A stretch of 64,000 nucleotides of DNA from Gammaproteobacteria bacterium (GCA_028279365.1 JANQNX010000003.1:62001-126000); one strand, 5' to 3'. Counted from the first letter of the stretch, positions 53,924 through 63,854 are shown. The notes: a model not told the origin generated them from the letters alone. Program-made: numbers and translations.

Positions 53924-54724
53924 TTATACGAATAAAACAATTAATACTATGCCAAGCAACACACGATATATCACAAACGGCAACATACCGATCTTGTCGA
54001 GGAATCGTAAAAACAAGTGAATGGCAATAAAGGCACTGATTGCCGAGAGTAATGCAGTAATGATAAAATTGGTCAGTTCCACCGTTAACCCGGATTGGAT
54101 TAACTTTAATGACTCATAGGCTGATGCCGCCAGGATAATCGGTACCGCCATCAGGAAAGAAAAACGCGCCGAGCTATCACGATCCAGGCCTAACAATAAT
54201 CCTGCTGTCATGGTAATCCCCGATCGGGATGTACCGGGAATTAACGCAAGTGCCTGAGCGAGACCAATAATCACTGCATCTTTCATATTAACGGTATTTA
54301 TTGTCCTGATTCGTTTTCCCTGAACATCGGCATACCATAACAGCAAGCCAAACCCGATGGATGCAGCAGCAATGATTAAGGGATCACGCAGACTGGTTGA
54401 GATGACGTCTCGCAATAAAAAGCCTAACGCCAATACCGGAATACTGGCGAGTGCCAGATACCAGAATAACCGGCTGTCATGCGAGGTCAGTTTCCTATGC
54501 TGAATGGAATCAATGCCGGCAAACAAGATACGCGCAATGTCTTTTCTAAAATAAAACACGACGGCAAGTAAACTGCCAAGATGCGCTGCGACATCGATAG
54601 CCAGACCCTGGTCCTGCCAATCAGTCAACAGCGGTACCAGGATCAAATGCGCAGAACTCGATACCGGCAGGAACTCGGTAATTCCCTGCACTAAAGCCAG
54701 AAAGATCAATTGCAATAAATCCAT
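53924..54724 (-). CDS. uppP: Undecaprenyl-diphosphate phosphatase
   Basis: Integral membrane enzyme that recycles the lipid carrier for cell-wall synthesis; it also confers bacitracin resistance. About 266 residues, eight membrane segments. The conserved motifs are QGITEFLPVSSSAHLILV (about 13-30) and IPGTSRSGITMTAGLLLGL (about 160-178). I use ATG 54724 (MDLLQL); a TTG two codons earlier (54730) is the alternative. Confidence 0.95.
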   Translation of the reverse strand: MDLLQLIFLALVQGITEFLPVSSSAHLILVPLLTDWQDQGLAIDVAAHLGSLLAVVFYFRKDIARILFAGIDSIQHRKLTSHDSRLFWYLALASIPVLALGFLLRDVISTSLRDPLIIAAASIGFGLLLWYADVQGKRIRTINTVNMKDAVIIGLAQALALIPGTSRSGITMTAGLLLGLDRDSSARFSFLMAVPIILAASAYESLKLIQSGLTVELTNFIITALLSAISAFIAIHLFLRFLDKIGMLPFVIYRVLLGIVLIVLFV

Positions 54725-54733
54725 GGTCAATTG

Positions 54734-55441
54734 TTATATCGGGAGAAACACCGCCGTTGCCATGCGCTGAATCACCCCCTTGATGGTTCGATTTTTTTTA
54801 CCGGCAATGATATAGGCAATGTTATCCTGCGTACCAATCAACTTGCCAAATAATCTTTCAAAACTGAGATTGGTCTGCTCTCCCGGCAACGAGTTGGTAT
54901 AAAGAAACAGCTCACCATCATCGTCATAACTATTACTTAAACGCCAGACAGCGATCTCAATATTTCGCGAACAATTATAAAGTGCCTGTGGCTCTATGCT
55001 ATCAAACATATAAAACTCGGATTTGTAATCGTAAGACTTCATTACCATCGACAATAGCCCGGCAACCAGGGCAAAGACGCGGTCGCCTTCATAACGCTCA
55101 TCAAACGTCAATTTGATTGCCTCAACATCGATCTTTCCAGACAGTTCAGGAAAATGCCAATCATGTTCGAGATCAAATAGTCTGACCGCCTGTTCTTGTG
55201 GCAGTTGATAGTTCGACTTTTTTAATTCACGCGGATTACGTTTGTATAATTTAAACATCAGTTGGCGCAGCAACTTTTGCGACTGGGCGATATGCACATC
55301 CAACACATTATCAATATCCGTTTTACCTAGCTGCGCGAGTCCGGTGCCTTCTTTGATCGGTTTATTCTCACGTACCGTTTCCTGTCTGCAGCTACACAAC
55401 AATAGTATCAACATCAATAATAAATATGTTTTGACGTTCAT
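54734..55441 (-). CDS. Hypothetical lipoprotein
   Basis: A 235-residue protein with a lipoprotein signal: MNVKTYLLLMLILLLCSCRQ, with the lipobox ending at Cys18. The mature part contains YKRNPREL, LFDLEHDWHFPEL, DERYEGDRVFALVAGLLSMVMKSY and ends RMATAVFLPI. It is conserved-looking but unrecognised. It sits between midA-like (immediately adjacent, stop to start) and uppP, all minus strand. Confidence 0.75.
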   Translation of the reverse strand: MNVKTYLLLMLILLLCSCRQETVRENKPIKEGTGLAQLGKTDIDNVLDVHIAQSQKLLRQLMFKLYKRNPRELKKSNYQLPQEQAVRLFDLEHDWHFPELSGKIDVEAIKLTFDERYEGDRVFALVAGLLSMVMKSYDYKSEFYMFDSIEPQALYNCSRNIEIAVWRLSNSYDDDGELFLYTNSLPGEQTNLSFERLFGKLIGTQDNIAYIIAGKKNRTIKGVIQRMATAVFLPI

Positions 55442-56641
55442 TTACAAACGTCCGCGTTGATCCATAAAAGCAAAACCGCGAAGCGCATCAGGGTAATGTT
55501 GTGTCAGGGCCATCACCTTAAAACGTTCGCCCATCTCTTCAGGCAAGGTTAATGTTCTAACCTGTTGGGAAACAACAGCAGACTGCTCAATGCCTTGTTG
55601 CAGTTCGTTCTGACTCAAGCTCTCCAATCCACAAGCCAAAAGAAAGAAAGCCTGTGTGGTATAGGCCGAAACTTGCAAGCCTATTGAATCGGCGGATCGC
55701 GCCAATGCAGTAAAATTTACCGGGCAGGTAATATCCTGCAAACCAGGATAAAGAAACGGATCGGCGTGTGCGCGGTGACGATAGTGACACAGCAAATTCC
55801 CATCTTGTTTTTGTGGGTAATAAAATTCCTTCTCTGACTCGCCATAATCAATGAACAACATCACGCCTTTTTTCAAGCATTGAGCAAAGGTAGATAACCA
55901 CGCATGTAAACCAATGTTTATCTCTATCCGATAGTCTTCAGGGATTGCAGATAAAACGGCTGGTGATAGCTTCGTTAAACTGGATTCCAATTCGGCTGAT
56001 AAAGGCATAAGCTGCCAAGAGAAGCCATTAGCTTTATTGCTAACACCCAATTCAAAGAATTCTTGTTCTGTTTTCACAACACGCTTCACCGGTAACGCAT
56101 CCAACACTTCATTCGCTAACAACACGCCAGAGAAGGTCTTATCAGCGAGTGTATCCAGCCAGATAATGCGTTCATAATAATTCGGCAAGGTTTGTTTTAA
56201 ACAGGTCTGTTGACGCTGTTTTAAATCAGCGCTGACTTCCATAATCCAATATTCATCAGGTAACTGCTCTAAGCGCTGTAGTTCCAACAACAGTTCTTTG
56301 GCCATGACGCCAGAACCGGCACCCAGTTCCAGGATAATGCCGTTATCAATACCAGATAATACCTCTGCGCATTGATTCGCGAGACAACGGGAAAACAGAG
56401 GGGATATTTCCGGTGCAGTAATAAAATCTCCGGCTTCACCAAACTTACGACTTCCGGCGCTGTAGTAGCCGAGCGCAGGTTCATACAATACGCTCGACAT
56501 GTATTGATCAAATGGCAAGACACCGTTCGCTGCTTCAATACGCTGATGAAGCACATCGGTTAACATTTGACTGATAGCCAATGCACTATGGTCAGGTTGG
56601 GGAAGTTCAGTCAAATCATCGAATTGTGTCAGCATCAGCAC
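55442..56641 (-). CDS. MidA/NDUFAF7-family SAM-dependent methyltransferase
   Basis: A 399-residue class I methyltransferase related to NDUFAF7, which methylates an arginine in a complex I subunit in mitochondria. Visible parts: MSSVLYEPALGYYSAGSRKFGEAGDFITAPEISPLF (split, about 48-83), ILELGAGSGVMAKELL (about 100-115), LLANEVLDALPVKR (about 168-181) and MLFIDYGESEKEFYYP (about 255). The bacterial substrate is unknown. M1 or M3 (56635) may be the start. Divergent from folM by 41 bp. Confidence 0.9.
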   Translation of the reverse strand: MLMLTQFDDLTELPQPDHSALAISQMLTDVLHQRIEAANGVLPFDQYMSSVLYEPALGYYSAGSRKFGEAGDFITAPEISPLFSRCLANQCAEVLSGIDNGIILELGAGSGVMAKELLLELQRLEQLPDEYWIMEVSADLKQRQQTCLKQTLPNYYERIIWLDTLADKTFSGVLLANEVLDALPVKRVVKTEQEFFELGVSNKANGFSWQLMPLSAELESSLTKLSPAVLSAIPEDYRIEINIGLHAWLSTFAQCLKKGVMLFIDYGESEKEFYYPQKQDGNLLCHYRHRAHADPFLYPGLQDITCPVNFTALARSADSIGLQVSAYTTQAFFLLACGLESLSQNELQQGIEQSAVVSQQVRTLTLPEEMGERFKVMALTQHYPDALRGFAFMDQRGRL

Positions 56642-56682
56642 ATGGTATTCTGTTTACAAAATCATTCAATAGAGCAACAAGT

Positions 56683-57414
56683 ATGTTTCAAAAAACGGCA
56701 TTGATAACCGGTGCTGCAAAACGTATTGGCGCAGCAACGGCACGCTATCTTCACAATCAAGGCATGAATGTGATCGTGCACTATAATCAGTCGGCGAAAG
56801 AAGCCAATGAACTGGTCAGGGAGTTAAACGCTATTCGCAACGATTCGGCGATTACCATACAAGGTAACCTGGAATATAAAGAATACTATCCTGCTATCAT
56901 TGATGCCGCATTGGCGTTTAAAGGGGGACTCGACGTTTTGATAAATAACGCCTCGGCTTTTTATCCGACGCCCATGAGCGAGGTAACTGAAGAGAACTGG
57001 AACGCCTTAATTCATACCAATTTGAAAGCGCCATTATTCTTATCGCAGTTAGCCGCACCCAGTTTAAGAAAGGCGCAAGGCTGTATCATTAATATCACCG
57101 ACATTCATGGCTTACGACCATTAGCCGAACACGCTATCTATTCAATATCGAAGTCAGGCTTGCTGTCACTGACCCAATCCTTGGCAAAAGAACTCGCACC
57201 TAAAATTCGGGTTAACGCCGTTTCACCGGGCGCGATAGCGTGGCCGGAAAACATTGAAGAAGATAACAAGCAGTCTATCATGCGAAAAATCCCGTTAGCT
57301 AAAACCGGGGAAGTGGATGATATTGCCAAAGCAATTACATTTCTGATTCGTGACGCCGATTATATCACCGGCCAGATTATCAATGTTGATGGAGGTAGGA
57401 CGCTGTATTCCTAA
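56683..57414 (+). CDS. folM: Pteridine/dihydrofolate reductase FolM-like SDR
   Basis: A 243-residue short-chain dehydrogenase. The nucleotide motif TGAAKRIGAATARYL (about 8-22) has the RIG form of pteridine reductases; INNASAFYPTPMSEVT (about 88-103); the catalytic tyrosine/lysine in YSISKSGLL (about 152-160); and VDGGRTLYS at the end. It probably reduces dihydromonapterin or dihydrobiopterin; the nearby folB and folK fit pterin metabolism. ATG 56683 (MFQKTALITG); the longer frame overlaps midA-like. Confidence 0.88.
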   Translation: MFQKTALITGAAKRIGAATARYLHNQGMNVIVHYNQSAKEANELVRELNAIRNDSAITIQGNLEYKEYYPAIIDAALAFKGGLDVLINNASAFYPTPMSEVTEENWNALIHTNLKAPLFLSQLAAPSLRKAQGCIINITDIHGLRPLAEHAIYSISKSGLLSLTQSLAKELAPKIRVNAVSPGAIAWPENIEEDNKQSIMRKIPLAKTGEVDDIAKAITFLIRDADYITGQIINVDGGRTLYS

Positions 57415-57824
57415 AACTTTGGAAATTCGCCGTCAATAAACCACTGATTATTCTCTTCACTAAACCACCAGTTTTGTTCCAGTTTTAATTTCTTTAAGTT
57501 GCCTTCGTTCTTATTAAAATAGTTTAGTTCAATCTTGGTATAGGCTTTTTCCTGGTTTTCATCGATCGATTTTTCAATCACATCAATACCGGTAACGCTG
57601 ATCTCATTTAATCGATTCATGTCGACCGGTGGCTGTGTTCCATCGGGATAGACATGATAACTATACGCATCCTGATGCTGTGCCCAGCGTAATGCTATCT
57701 CATACGAGGTGATCGACTTATCCAGATTATTTACCTTCTTTTGTGTCTTGTATTTGTTACAACCGCCGAGCGAGAACGCTAAAACTAACATTGTGAAAAC
57801 GAGTATGAGCCTGGATTGCATCAT
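57411..57824 (-). CDS. Hypothetical lipoprotein
   Basis: A 137-residue protein with a lipoprotein signal (SLGGC at about residues 18-22). The mature domain contains YEIALRWAQHQDAYSYHVYPDGT and DVIEKSIDENQEKAYTKIELNY, and ends WWFSEENNQWFIDGEFPKF. It is a small beta-rich domain like the DUF4878/lumazine-binding type, uncertain. It overlaps the folM stop by 4 nt on the other strand. ATG 57824 or the adjacent ATG 57821. Confidence 0.7.
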   Translation of the reverse strand: MMQSRLILVFTMLVLAFSLGGCNKYKTQKKVNNLDKSITSYEIALRWAQHQDAYSYHVYPDGTQPPVDMNRLNEISVTGIDVIEKSIDENQEKAYTKIELNYFNKNEGNLKKLKLEQNWWFSEENNQWFIDGEFPKF

Positions 57825-57892
57825 CGGGAAATCCTCTTATGTTATTTGCATCAATATGCCAGAGAAATATCTTTCTGAGAAATAATAGCTAG

Positions 57893-58507
57893 TCATTGGA
57901 ACAATTGTAATTGATCCAGCCCGGAATAGATCATATCGGCATAAATTTCATTGGCCTCTAGGGAAAGATGAATTTGATCCTCCGAAACAAATGTCGACAG
58001 ATCTATCTTGTGCTTATCCATCATTGCCGGCAGGTCTATCATCGGAGCGTCCAAATCCGCTGCCAGATCTCTGATCGCCTGCTCATACGGCTGATAATTA
58101 TCATTGAAGCTGACAGCATTGCCCTGCTCATCATCAACCGGCCCAATGCTATGGTTCACAATAAATACCGGTGTGCTCGCGTTTTCTATCGCAATCCGAT
58201 GAAATTCGCGTAAGTTTTTACTGAACTCGTCGATTCCATTTCTCGGCACCTGAGTAAAGCCATAGACATTGGCATCGTTAAACCCAAATTCAATCAGCAA
58301 AATACCGGGAAGTAACGGCAACACATCCGCTGACATGCGGTCCAAAGCCATAGTCGTGGTATTACCGCTAATACCACGGTTAAAGACGCGAAATTTGCCT
58401 GGTCGCTCATGATCCAGTTTTTGTTGCAACACGCTGGTCCAACGACCTTCTATAGGAAATTCTCGTCCTTGCGTAATCGAATCGCCAAAACAAATGATGT
58501 GTGTCAT
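57893..58507 (-). CDS. SGNH/GDSL hydrolase
   Basis: A 204-residue SGNH hydrolase: block I ICFGDSITQGREF (about 5-17, active Ser), block II RGISGNTT, block III EFGFNDANVYG (about 72-82) and block V EDQIHLSLEANEIYADMI with the catalytic His. Without a signal peptide, so cytosolic; substrates could be acyl-CoA or acetylated sugars. It overlaps the folK stop by 4 nt, so it is part of the folB-folK operon. Confidence 0.87.
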   Translation of the reverse strand: MTHIICFGDSITQGREFPIEGRWTSVLQQKLDHERPGKFRVFNRGISGNTTTMALDRMSADVLPLLPGILLIEFGFNDANVYGFTQVPRNGIDEFSKNLREFHRIAIENASTPVFIVNHSIGPVDDEQGNAVSFNDNYQPYEQAIRDLAADLDAPMIDLPAMMDKHKIDLSTFVSEDQIHLSLEANEIYADMIYSGLDQLQLFQ

Positions 58508-58989
58508 GCCAGTTCAAACGTTATTTGTTTCAAGCTAAGTTTATCTCCGTTAAATTCATCCCAAATCTGTTGCATCGTTTTACCGGTTTGTGGATGCGTT
58601 AAGTCAGGCACCATATCTACCATCGGTTTAATGACGAATGCATAGCCGGATACATCCTGACGCGGGACATCATAATCTTGGTCGACAATGTCACCATACA
58701 ATAGTAAATCGATATCCAGCGTTCGCGGTGAAAATTTTTCCTCACCTCTGCTGCGACCAAAATCAAATTCAATCTGTTTAATTTCTGTTGATATCTGTTC
58801 AATTTCTTTAAAGGTAGTGAATGATGCGACCAGATTAAAAAAATCATCACCATCAAAACCATAGGCCTGACACTGATAGACCGGAGACAATGACAATTTA
58901 CCAAACTTGGCGGCCAACGCTTGTAAACCACCACGTATGTTTTTTTCGCGTTCGACATTGCTGCCGATACCAACGAAGACTTCTACCAT
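58504..58989 (-). CDS. folK: 2-amino-4-hydroxy-6-hydroxymethyldihydropteridine diphosphokinase
   Basis: A 161-residue HPPK that pyrophosphorylates the pterin in folate synthesis. Characteristic parts: VFVGIGSNVEREKNI (about 4-18), YGFDGDDFFNLVASFTT (about 44-60) and RGEEKFSPRTLDIDLLLYGD (about 95-114) with the Mg-binding Asp pair. It starts 3 bp after the folB stop. Second gene of the folB-folK-SGNH unit. Confidence 0.96.
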   Translation of the reverse strand: MVEVFVGIGSNVEREKNIRGGLQALAAKFGKLSLSPVYQCQAYGFDGDDFFNLVASFTTFKEIEQISTEIKQIEFDFGRSRGEEKFSPRTLDIDLLLYGDIVDQDYDVPRQDVSGYAFVIKPMVDMVPDLTHPQTGKTMQQIWDEFNGDKLSLKQITFELA

Positions 58990-58992
58990 AAT

Positions 58993-59352
58993 CTACCCTT
59001 CTTTATTGCCACGCTCGATGATGACGCCGACATCTCTGACACCTCGAACCGCACCTTTTTTATTTAATGTGAGTTTTACCCAGGGCACATTAAACTCTTC
59101 TCGTATTATTTCAGTAATTTTTTCGGCTAATGCCTCAATTAGCTCAAACTCACTTTCACCTACAAAGCTCATTAAACGTTTCGCTACATCTTTGTAATTA
59201 AGTGTATCTTCGATATTGTCACTGTTGGCAGCTTTGTTAATGTCTGTCGCCATTTCAATATCAAGAATAATGGTCTGTTTGATCCTGCGCTCCCAGTCAT
59301 AAATACCAATCACGGTATCAATACGCAGATCTCTTAAATAAATAATATCCAT
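58993..59352 (-). CDS. folB: Dihydroneopterin aldolase
   Basis: A 119-residue enzyme that cleaves dihydroneopterin (epimerase/aldolase) in folate synthesis. MDIIYLRDLRIDTVIGIYDWE (first 21, split) with the conserved GxxxWE, the active-site region ELIEALAEKI (about 75-85, Glu) and PWVKLTLNKKGAVRGV (about 90-105). First gene of the minus-strand folate unit and divergent from plsY, a common gammaproteobacterial layout. Confidence 0.95.
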   Translation of the reverse strand: MDIIYLRDLRIDTVIGIYDWERRIKQTIILDIEMATDINKAANSDNIEDTLNYKDVAKRLMSFVGESEFELIEALAEKITEIIREEFNVPWVKLTLNKKGAVRGVRDVGVIIERGNKEG

Positions 59353-59473
59353 TGTTATTCTGTTTCAAACTTTTTACATAAGGATACGGCAGTCAACACG
59401 CTTTATACAGTCCGGTAATCTATTGAATTGATTATTGCTTGACCGGAACCTGCCGAAGGATTCCAATACGCGC

Positions 59474-60079
59474 ATGATCATTTCAATCTCACTCATTTTT
59501 ATCGCCTATTTATTCGGCTCAGTCGCCTCCGCCATTGTCGTTTGTAAATTGCTGGGTTTATCTGACCCCAGACAGGCTGGCTCCGGCAATCCAGGTGCAA
59601 CCAATGTCATGCGGCTGCATGGCAAAAAACCCGCTATTCTGACCTTGGCAGGCGATGTACTGAAAGGCGTACTGCCCGTACTGCTGGCAAGCTATCTTGG
59701 CCAAGCTCCATGGATCATTGCTATCTGTGGCCTGGCAGCCTTCGCCGGTCATCTATTTCCTGTATTTTTTAAATTCAAAGGTGGAAAAGGTGTTGCTACA
59801 TTAATTGGCGTACTGTTCGCCAGTCATTGGTTGTTAGGTATCAGCTATGTCAGCACCTGGCTCATCAGCGCCGCTTTGTTTCGCTATTCATCCTTATCAG
59901 CATTGATCGCGGCAGCCCTCACTCCGCTCTACTCATGGTTGATACTCAATAATCAGGCTTTTTTAATTTGTCATAGCGTAATGGCAATATTGTTATATTG
60001 GCGACACACATCAAATATCAAAAACCTGCTGAGCGGCAAGGAAGATAAAATCGGCAAGAAAAAAACTACAGTTCAGTAA
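59474..60079 (+). CDS. plsY: Glycerol-3-phosphate acyltransferase PlsY
   Basis: A 201-residue integral membrane enzyme that transfers acyl from acyl-phosphate to glycerol-3-phosphate. The three family motifs are present: [16 protein letters not shown] (about 8-23), [17 protein letters not shown] (about 36-52) and [17 protein letters not shown] (about 98-114). ATG 59474 (MIISISLI). It overlaps the convergent tsaD stop by 14 bp. Confidence 0.96.
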   Translation: MIISISLIFIAYLFGSVASAIVVCKLLGLSDPRQAGSGNPGATNVMRLHGKKPAILTLAGDVLKGVLPVLLASYLGQAPWIIAICGLAAFAGHLFPVFFKFKGGKGVATLIGVLFASHWLLGISYVSTWLISAALFRYSSLSALIAAALTPLYSWLILNNQAFLICHSVMAILLYWRHTSNIKNLLSGKEDKIGKKKTTVQ

Positions 60080-61070
60080 TCGACCAACGCGGCTTTGCCT
60101 GAAATTGCATTTGCTCTTTTTGTCCCGCCTGCAAACGCAAGTAACCCGCGTAGGCGATCATGGCGCCATTATCCGTGCAAAATTCCAGCTTTGGAAAAAA
60201 TACTTCACCCGACACCTGTCGCATTAAACCCTGTAGCCCTTCTCGCAATTGAGTATTGGCACTGACACCACCAGCTACGACCAGTTGTTTTATACCGGTT
60301 TGCTCTATCGCTCGTCGGCATTTAATAACAAACGTATCCACCACCGCGTCGACGAAGGCACGCGCAATATCAGCTCGTGTTTGTTCATCATTGGACTCGC
60401 TGGTAACGGTATTTAAAGCATAGGTCTTGAGGCCACTGAAACTAAAGTCCAGTCCTGGCCTATCCGTCATTGGTCTCGGAAAGCGAAAACGTTTGCTATC
60501 GCCTTTTTCGGCTAGTGCCGATAAATGCGGACCGCCGGGATAGGGTAAACCAAGCAACTTGGCAGTCTTATCAAACGCCTCACCAGCGGCATCATCAACC
60601 GATTCGCCCAGCATCTCATAGACCCCAAAGTCGACAACCTTCACTAGTAGGGTATGCCCGCCTGAAACCAATAATGCCAAAAACGGATAGTCCGGCACCG
60701 ATTCTTCCAGCATCGGCGCCAATAAGTGCGCCTCCATATGATGCACACCAACTGCCGGTATCGATAGGGAATAAGCCAGACTTCGTCCTACTGCCGTACC
60801 CACCAGTAATGCCCCCATTAAACCTGGTCCGGCGGTATAAGCTATCGCATCCAGATCAGATAATGTCGAGCCCGATTTATCCAGCGTTTCCTGAATCAAC
60901 GGCAGTATTCGCCTGACGTGATCGCGTGAGGCCAATTCCGGCACAACACCGCCATAGGCCGTGTGCAGGTCAATCTGGCTGAATAGGCTATGCCCTATTA
61001 ATCCTGCTTCGGAGTCATAAATCGCGATTCCCGTCTCATCGCAGGAAGTTTCAATACCTAATATGCGCAT
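60066..61070 (-). CDS. tsaD: tRNA N6-adenosine threonylcarbamoyltransferase TsaD
   Basis: A 334-residue enzyme that, with TsaB, TsaE and TsaC, makes t6A at tRNA position 37. Landmarks: [16 protein letters not shown] (about 3-18), [10 protein letters not shown] metal-binding motif (about 110-119) and [17 protein letters not shown] (about 265-281), with [10 protein letters not shown]. Divergent from rpsU, the typical tsaD/rpsU arrangement. The longer reverse ORF in this region is a shadow. Confidence 0.97.
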   Translation of the reverse strand: MRILGIETSCDETGIAIYDSEAGLIGHSLFSQIDLHTAYGGVVPELASRDHVRRILPLIQETLDKSGSTLSDLDAIAYTAGPGLMGALLVGTAVGRSLAYSLSIPAVGVHHMEAHLLAPMLEESVPDYPFLALLVSGGHTLLVKVVDFGVYEMLGESVDDAAGEAFDKTAKLLGLPYPGGPHLSALAEKGDSKRFRFPRPMTDRPGLDFSFSGLKTYALNTVTSESNDEQTRADIARAFVDAVVDTFVIKCRRAIEQTGIKQLVVAGGVSANTQLREGLQGLMRQVSGEVFFPKLEFCTDNGAMIAYAGYLRLQAGQKEQMQFQAKPRWSITEL

Positions 61071-61097
61071 ATTTATTGGTTTTTTCGATTATTCTGT

Positions 61098-61138
61098 TTG
61101 CAATTTGGGCCATTCTCACTAAAATGGCGGCCCTTTTT
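61098..61138 (+). promoter_or_regulatory. Promoter and hairpin upstream of rpsU
   Basis: TTGCAA (61098-61103), 16-nt spacer and TAAAAT (61120-61125) make a plausible sigma-70 promoter for the rpsU operon. Overlapping it, GGGCCATT (61107-61114) pairs with AATGGC plus CCC (61123-61133), followed by five T. This could instead be a terminator that shields rpsU from upstream transcripts. Confidence 0.45.
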
Positions 61139-61172
61139 AACTTCAAGCAGCAATTTGCAGGAACAATACGCC

Positions 61173-61388
61173 ATGCCATCAGTAAAGGTAAGAGATAACG
61201 AACCATTTGATATCGCCATGCGCCGTTTTAAACGTGCATGCGAGAAAGCCGGTACTTTAGCCGACGTTCATCGTCGTGAATTCTATGAAAAGCCGACTCA
61301 GGTTCGTAAACGTAAGGCTGCTGCTGCGGTAAAACGTTCTCAAAAACAGGCATCCAGAAATATCCTGCGCCGCACTCGTCCATTCTAG
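61173..61388 (+). CDS. rpsU: 30S ribosomal protein S21
   Basis: A 71-residue ribosomal protein: [21 protein letters not shown], then [18 protein letters not shown] and ends LRRTRPF, exactly the family pattern. The start is fixed by GCAGGAACA upstream. First gene of the macromolecular synthesis operon rpsU-yqeY-dnaG-rpoD. Confidence 0.98.
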   Translation: MPSVKVRDNEPFDIAMRRFKRACEKAGTLADVHRREFYEKPTQVRKRKAAAAVKRSQKQASRNILRRTRPF

Positions 61389-61413
61389 TTTTTAAGTTAC
61401 CTTCAAATCAGCC

Positions 61414-61860
61414 ATGGCTGATATTAAGTCAAATATTTCAGATGACGTCAAAGCTGCGATGCGCAGCAAGGACAAGGAAAAACTGGCGGCATTACGTTTA
61501 ATTCAGGCCGCGTTCAAACAAAAAGAAGTCGATGAGCGCATCGAACTCGATGATCAACAAACCATTGCCATTCTCGATAAAATGGCAAAACAACATCGTG
61601 ATTCAATAAATCAGTTTGAAGAAGCCGGTCGTGACGATCTTGTAGAAAAAGAGCGTTTCGAACTGGACATTATCGAAACCTATCTGCCGGCCAAACTCTC
61701 CGAAGAAGAAATCAACAAAATGATTGATGAGGCCATTACAAAATCTGGCGCTGAATCAATGAAAGACATGGGTAAAGTCATGGGTATGCTGAAAAGCGGG
61801 TTACAAGGCCGGGCGGATATGTCACAAGTCAGCAGTCTCATTAAATCACGCTTAGGCTAG
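61414..61860 (+). CDS. YqeY/GatB-C-terminal-like protein
   Basis: A 148-residue helical protein of the GatB/YqeY family: LAALRLIQAAFKQKEVDERI (about 25-44), FELDIIETYLPAKLSEEEI (about 85-103) and MGKVMGMLKSGLQGRADM (about 120-137) are the recognised segments. It is frequent between rpsU and dnaG. It resembles the tRNA-binding tail of the amidotransferase GatB; its role is uncertain. Starts 25 bp after rpsU. Confidence 0.93.
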   Translation: MADIKSNISDDVKAAMRSKDKEKLAALRLIQAAFKQKEVDERIELDDQQTIAILDKMAKQHRDSINQFEEAGRDDLVEKERFELDIIETYLPAKLSEEEINKMIDEAITKSGAESMKDMGKVMGMLKSGLQGRADMSQVSSLIKSRLG

Positions 61861-61933
61861 AACGCCACCAGCCTCAACCAAACCAGGCTTAGGCATTCGC
61901 CTTTTTTCCACTGCTGTTTATACTTGCCGAACT

Positions 61934-63676
61934 ATGGCGGGTTTGATTCCACAACATTTTATCGATGACCTATTGGCAAGGACCGATATCGTCGATGTCA
62001 TTGATACCTACGTGCCGCTAAAGAAAGCCGGGAAGAACCATCAGGCCTGTTGTCCGTTCCATGATGAAAAAACACCGTCGTTTACCGTGAGCCAGCAAAA
62101 ACAGTTTTATCACTGCTTTGGCTGTGGGGCGAACGGTTCCGCGATTGGTTTTCTAATGGAATATCTCAACATCGGTTTTGTCGAGGCGGTTGAGGAACTG
62201 GCGTCCCGTGCTGGATTGGAAATACCGCGTGAGGCCACAGAGCAAACAAAAAGCAACAGTCAGACCTCTGAGTTATATGAGCTTCTAGAGATGACCAATA
62301 AATTTTATCTCAAACAGCTCAGAAAGCATCCTCAGGCAAAGCGGCTGATTGATTACCTCAAGGGACGAGGCATTAGTGGCGAGATCGCCAAACAATATGA
62401 GTTAGGTTTCGCACCTCCCGGCTGGGATAGTTTGATTAAAGAACTCGGGCGCTCTGATGCCGCGCAAAAGCGCTTATTAAAAATCGGCGCCATTATTGAG
62501 AACGATAGAGGCAGTCACTACGACCGCTTTCGCGATCGACTCATGTTCCCTATTCGCGATCAACGTGGACGCGTGATTGGTTTTGGCGGTCGGGTATTGG
62601 ACGACAGCAAACCCAAATATCTGAACTCACCGGAAACCCCGGTTTTTCATAAAGGCAGAGAACTTTACGGCTTGTATCAAGCCCGAAAATCATTAAAGGA
62701 AAACGATTGTATTTTCATCGTCGAGGGCTATATGGACGTCATTGCGCTGGCCCAATTTGGCATCGACAATGCGGTTGCCAGTCTTGGTACGGCAGCAACA
62801 GAAGAACATATCGAAAAGCTATTTCGACTAACCGGCAAGATCATATTCTGTTTTGATGGGGATGAAGCCGGCAAGAAAGCGGCCTGGCGAGCCTTGGAAA
62901 ATGCCTTACCACAACTTCGGGATGGCAGACAGGTTAACTTCATCTTTTTGCCGGAAGGTGAAGACCCGGATTCGTTTGTCAGGAATCAGGGTGAGAATGC
63001 CTTTCTGGATAACACTATGCAGACCGCTTTATCGGCGTTTTTGTTTACTGAATTAAGCAGCCAGATTGAACTCGATACGCTGGAAGGGCGCGCATTGATG
63101 GAGGAGAAGGCGATCCCTCTGTTAGCAAAAATCCCGCCGGGAACAATAAAGAAATTATTGGTTGAAGAACTGGATAACTATATTCATACCGGGATTAACG
63201 ATATTGATGCTCGATTGAGCCAAGCTGGCCATACAAGACAAATACAACGAAAAACACCTGCCTCTAATCAGCCGGGTAAAGGCGTAGAAAAGATTCGCTG
63301 GTTAATACGCTGTCTATTGCATCGACCCGAATATGCGCTGGGACTGGATTCCACCGAGCCACTTCAAAAATTCGATACTCCAGGAATCAAATTTTTACAT
63401 GAGCTACTTGAGTTTATCCGTGGTCGTCCCAATGTAACGGTAGCGTCAATTATTGAGAATTGGCGTGATACTAAATATGAATCGCGCCTGCGTGAGTTAG
63501 CCAGAGACGAAGACGCATTTGAAGAGGCGGATATCAATCAGGAGGTGTTTTTGGACGCGATTCGCTTGTTGATTGAATCCAGTAAAAATGAATTCGACGT
63601 CATGAAGCAAAAACGCAGCATCTCTGATTTAACCGAAGCGGAAAAACAGGCACTGAGAGATTTGCAAAAAACCTGA
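61934..63676 (+). CDS. dnaG: DNA primase DnaG
   Basis: A 580-residue primase that makes RNA primers at the replication fork. The zinc-ribbon CHC2 motif CPFHDEKTPSF...CFGCG lies at about 40-65; the RNA polymerase core follows, with YGLYQARKS, and TOPRIM EGYMDVIALAQ (about 264-274) with the DGD metal motif in FDGDEAGKKAA (about 305). The C-terminal helicase-binding domain is about 440-580. Third gene of the operon; length is as in E. coli. Confidence 0.97.
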   Translation: MAGLIPQHFIDDLLARTDIVDVIDTYVPLKKAGKNHQACCPFHDEKTPSFTVSQQKQFYHCFGCGANGSAIGFLMEYLNIGFVEAVEELASRAGLEIPREATEQTKSNSQTSELYELLEMTNKFYLKQLRKHPQAKRLIDYLKGRGISGEIAKQYELGFAPPGWDSLIKELGRSDAAQKRLLKIGAIIENDRGSHYDRFRDRLMFPIRDQRGRVIGFGGRVLDDSKPKYLNSPETPVFHKGRELYGLYQARKSLKENDCIFIVEGYMDVIALAQFGIDNAVASLGTAATEEHIEKLFRLTGKIIFCFDGDEAGKKAAWRALENALPQLRDGRQVNFIFLPEGEDPDSFVRNQGENAFLDNTMQTALSAFLFTELSSQIELDTLEGRALMEEKAIPLLAKIPPGTIKKLLVEELDNYIHTGINDIDARLSQAGHTRQIQRKTPASNQPGKGVEKIRWLIRCLLHRPEYALGLDSTEPLQKFDTPGIKFLHELLEFIRGRPNVTVASIIENWRDTKYESRLRELARDEDAFEEADINQEVFLDAIRLLIESSKNEFDVMKQKRSISDLTEAEKQALRDLQKT

Positions 63677-63854
63677 TAGTAAACAATAAATTATTTCAAG
63701 ATTACCTAGCGAAGTTAATATTCGTGTGCTATATTTGATCGTTTTCGCCTTGTGAAAATATCTTATATTTATCAATAGGTTATGAAACCTAACAAAGAAC
63801 AAAATACCGTTTAATTTCATAAAATTTACAAGCAATTTTCGAGCCAGAAACTCT

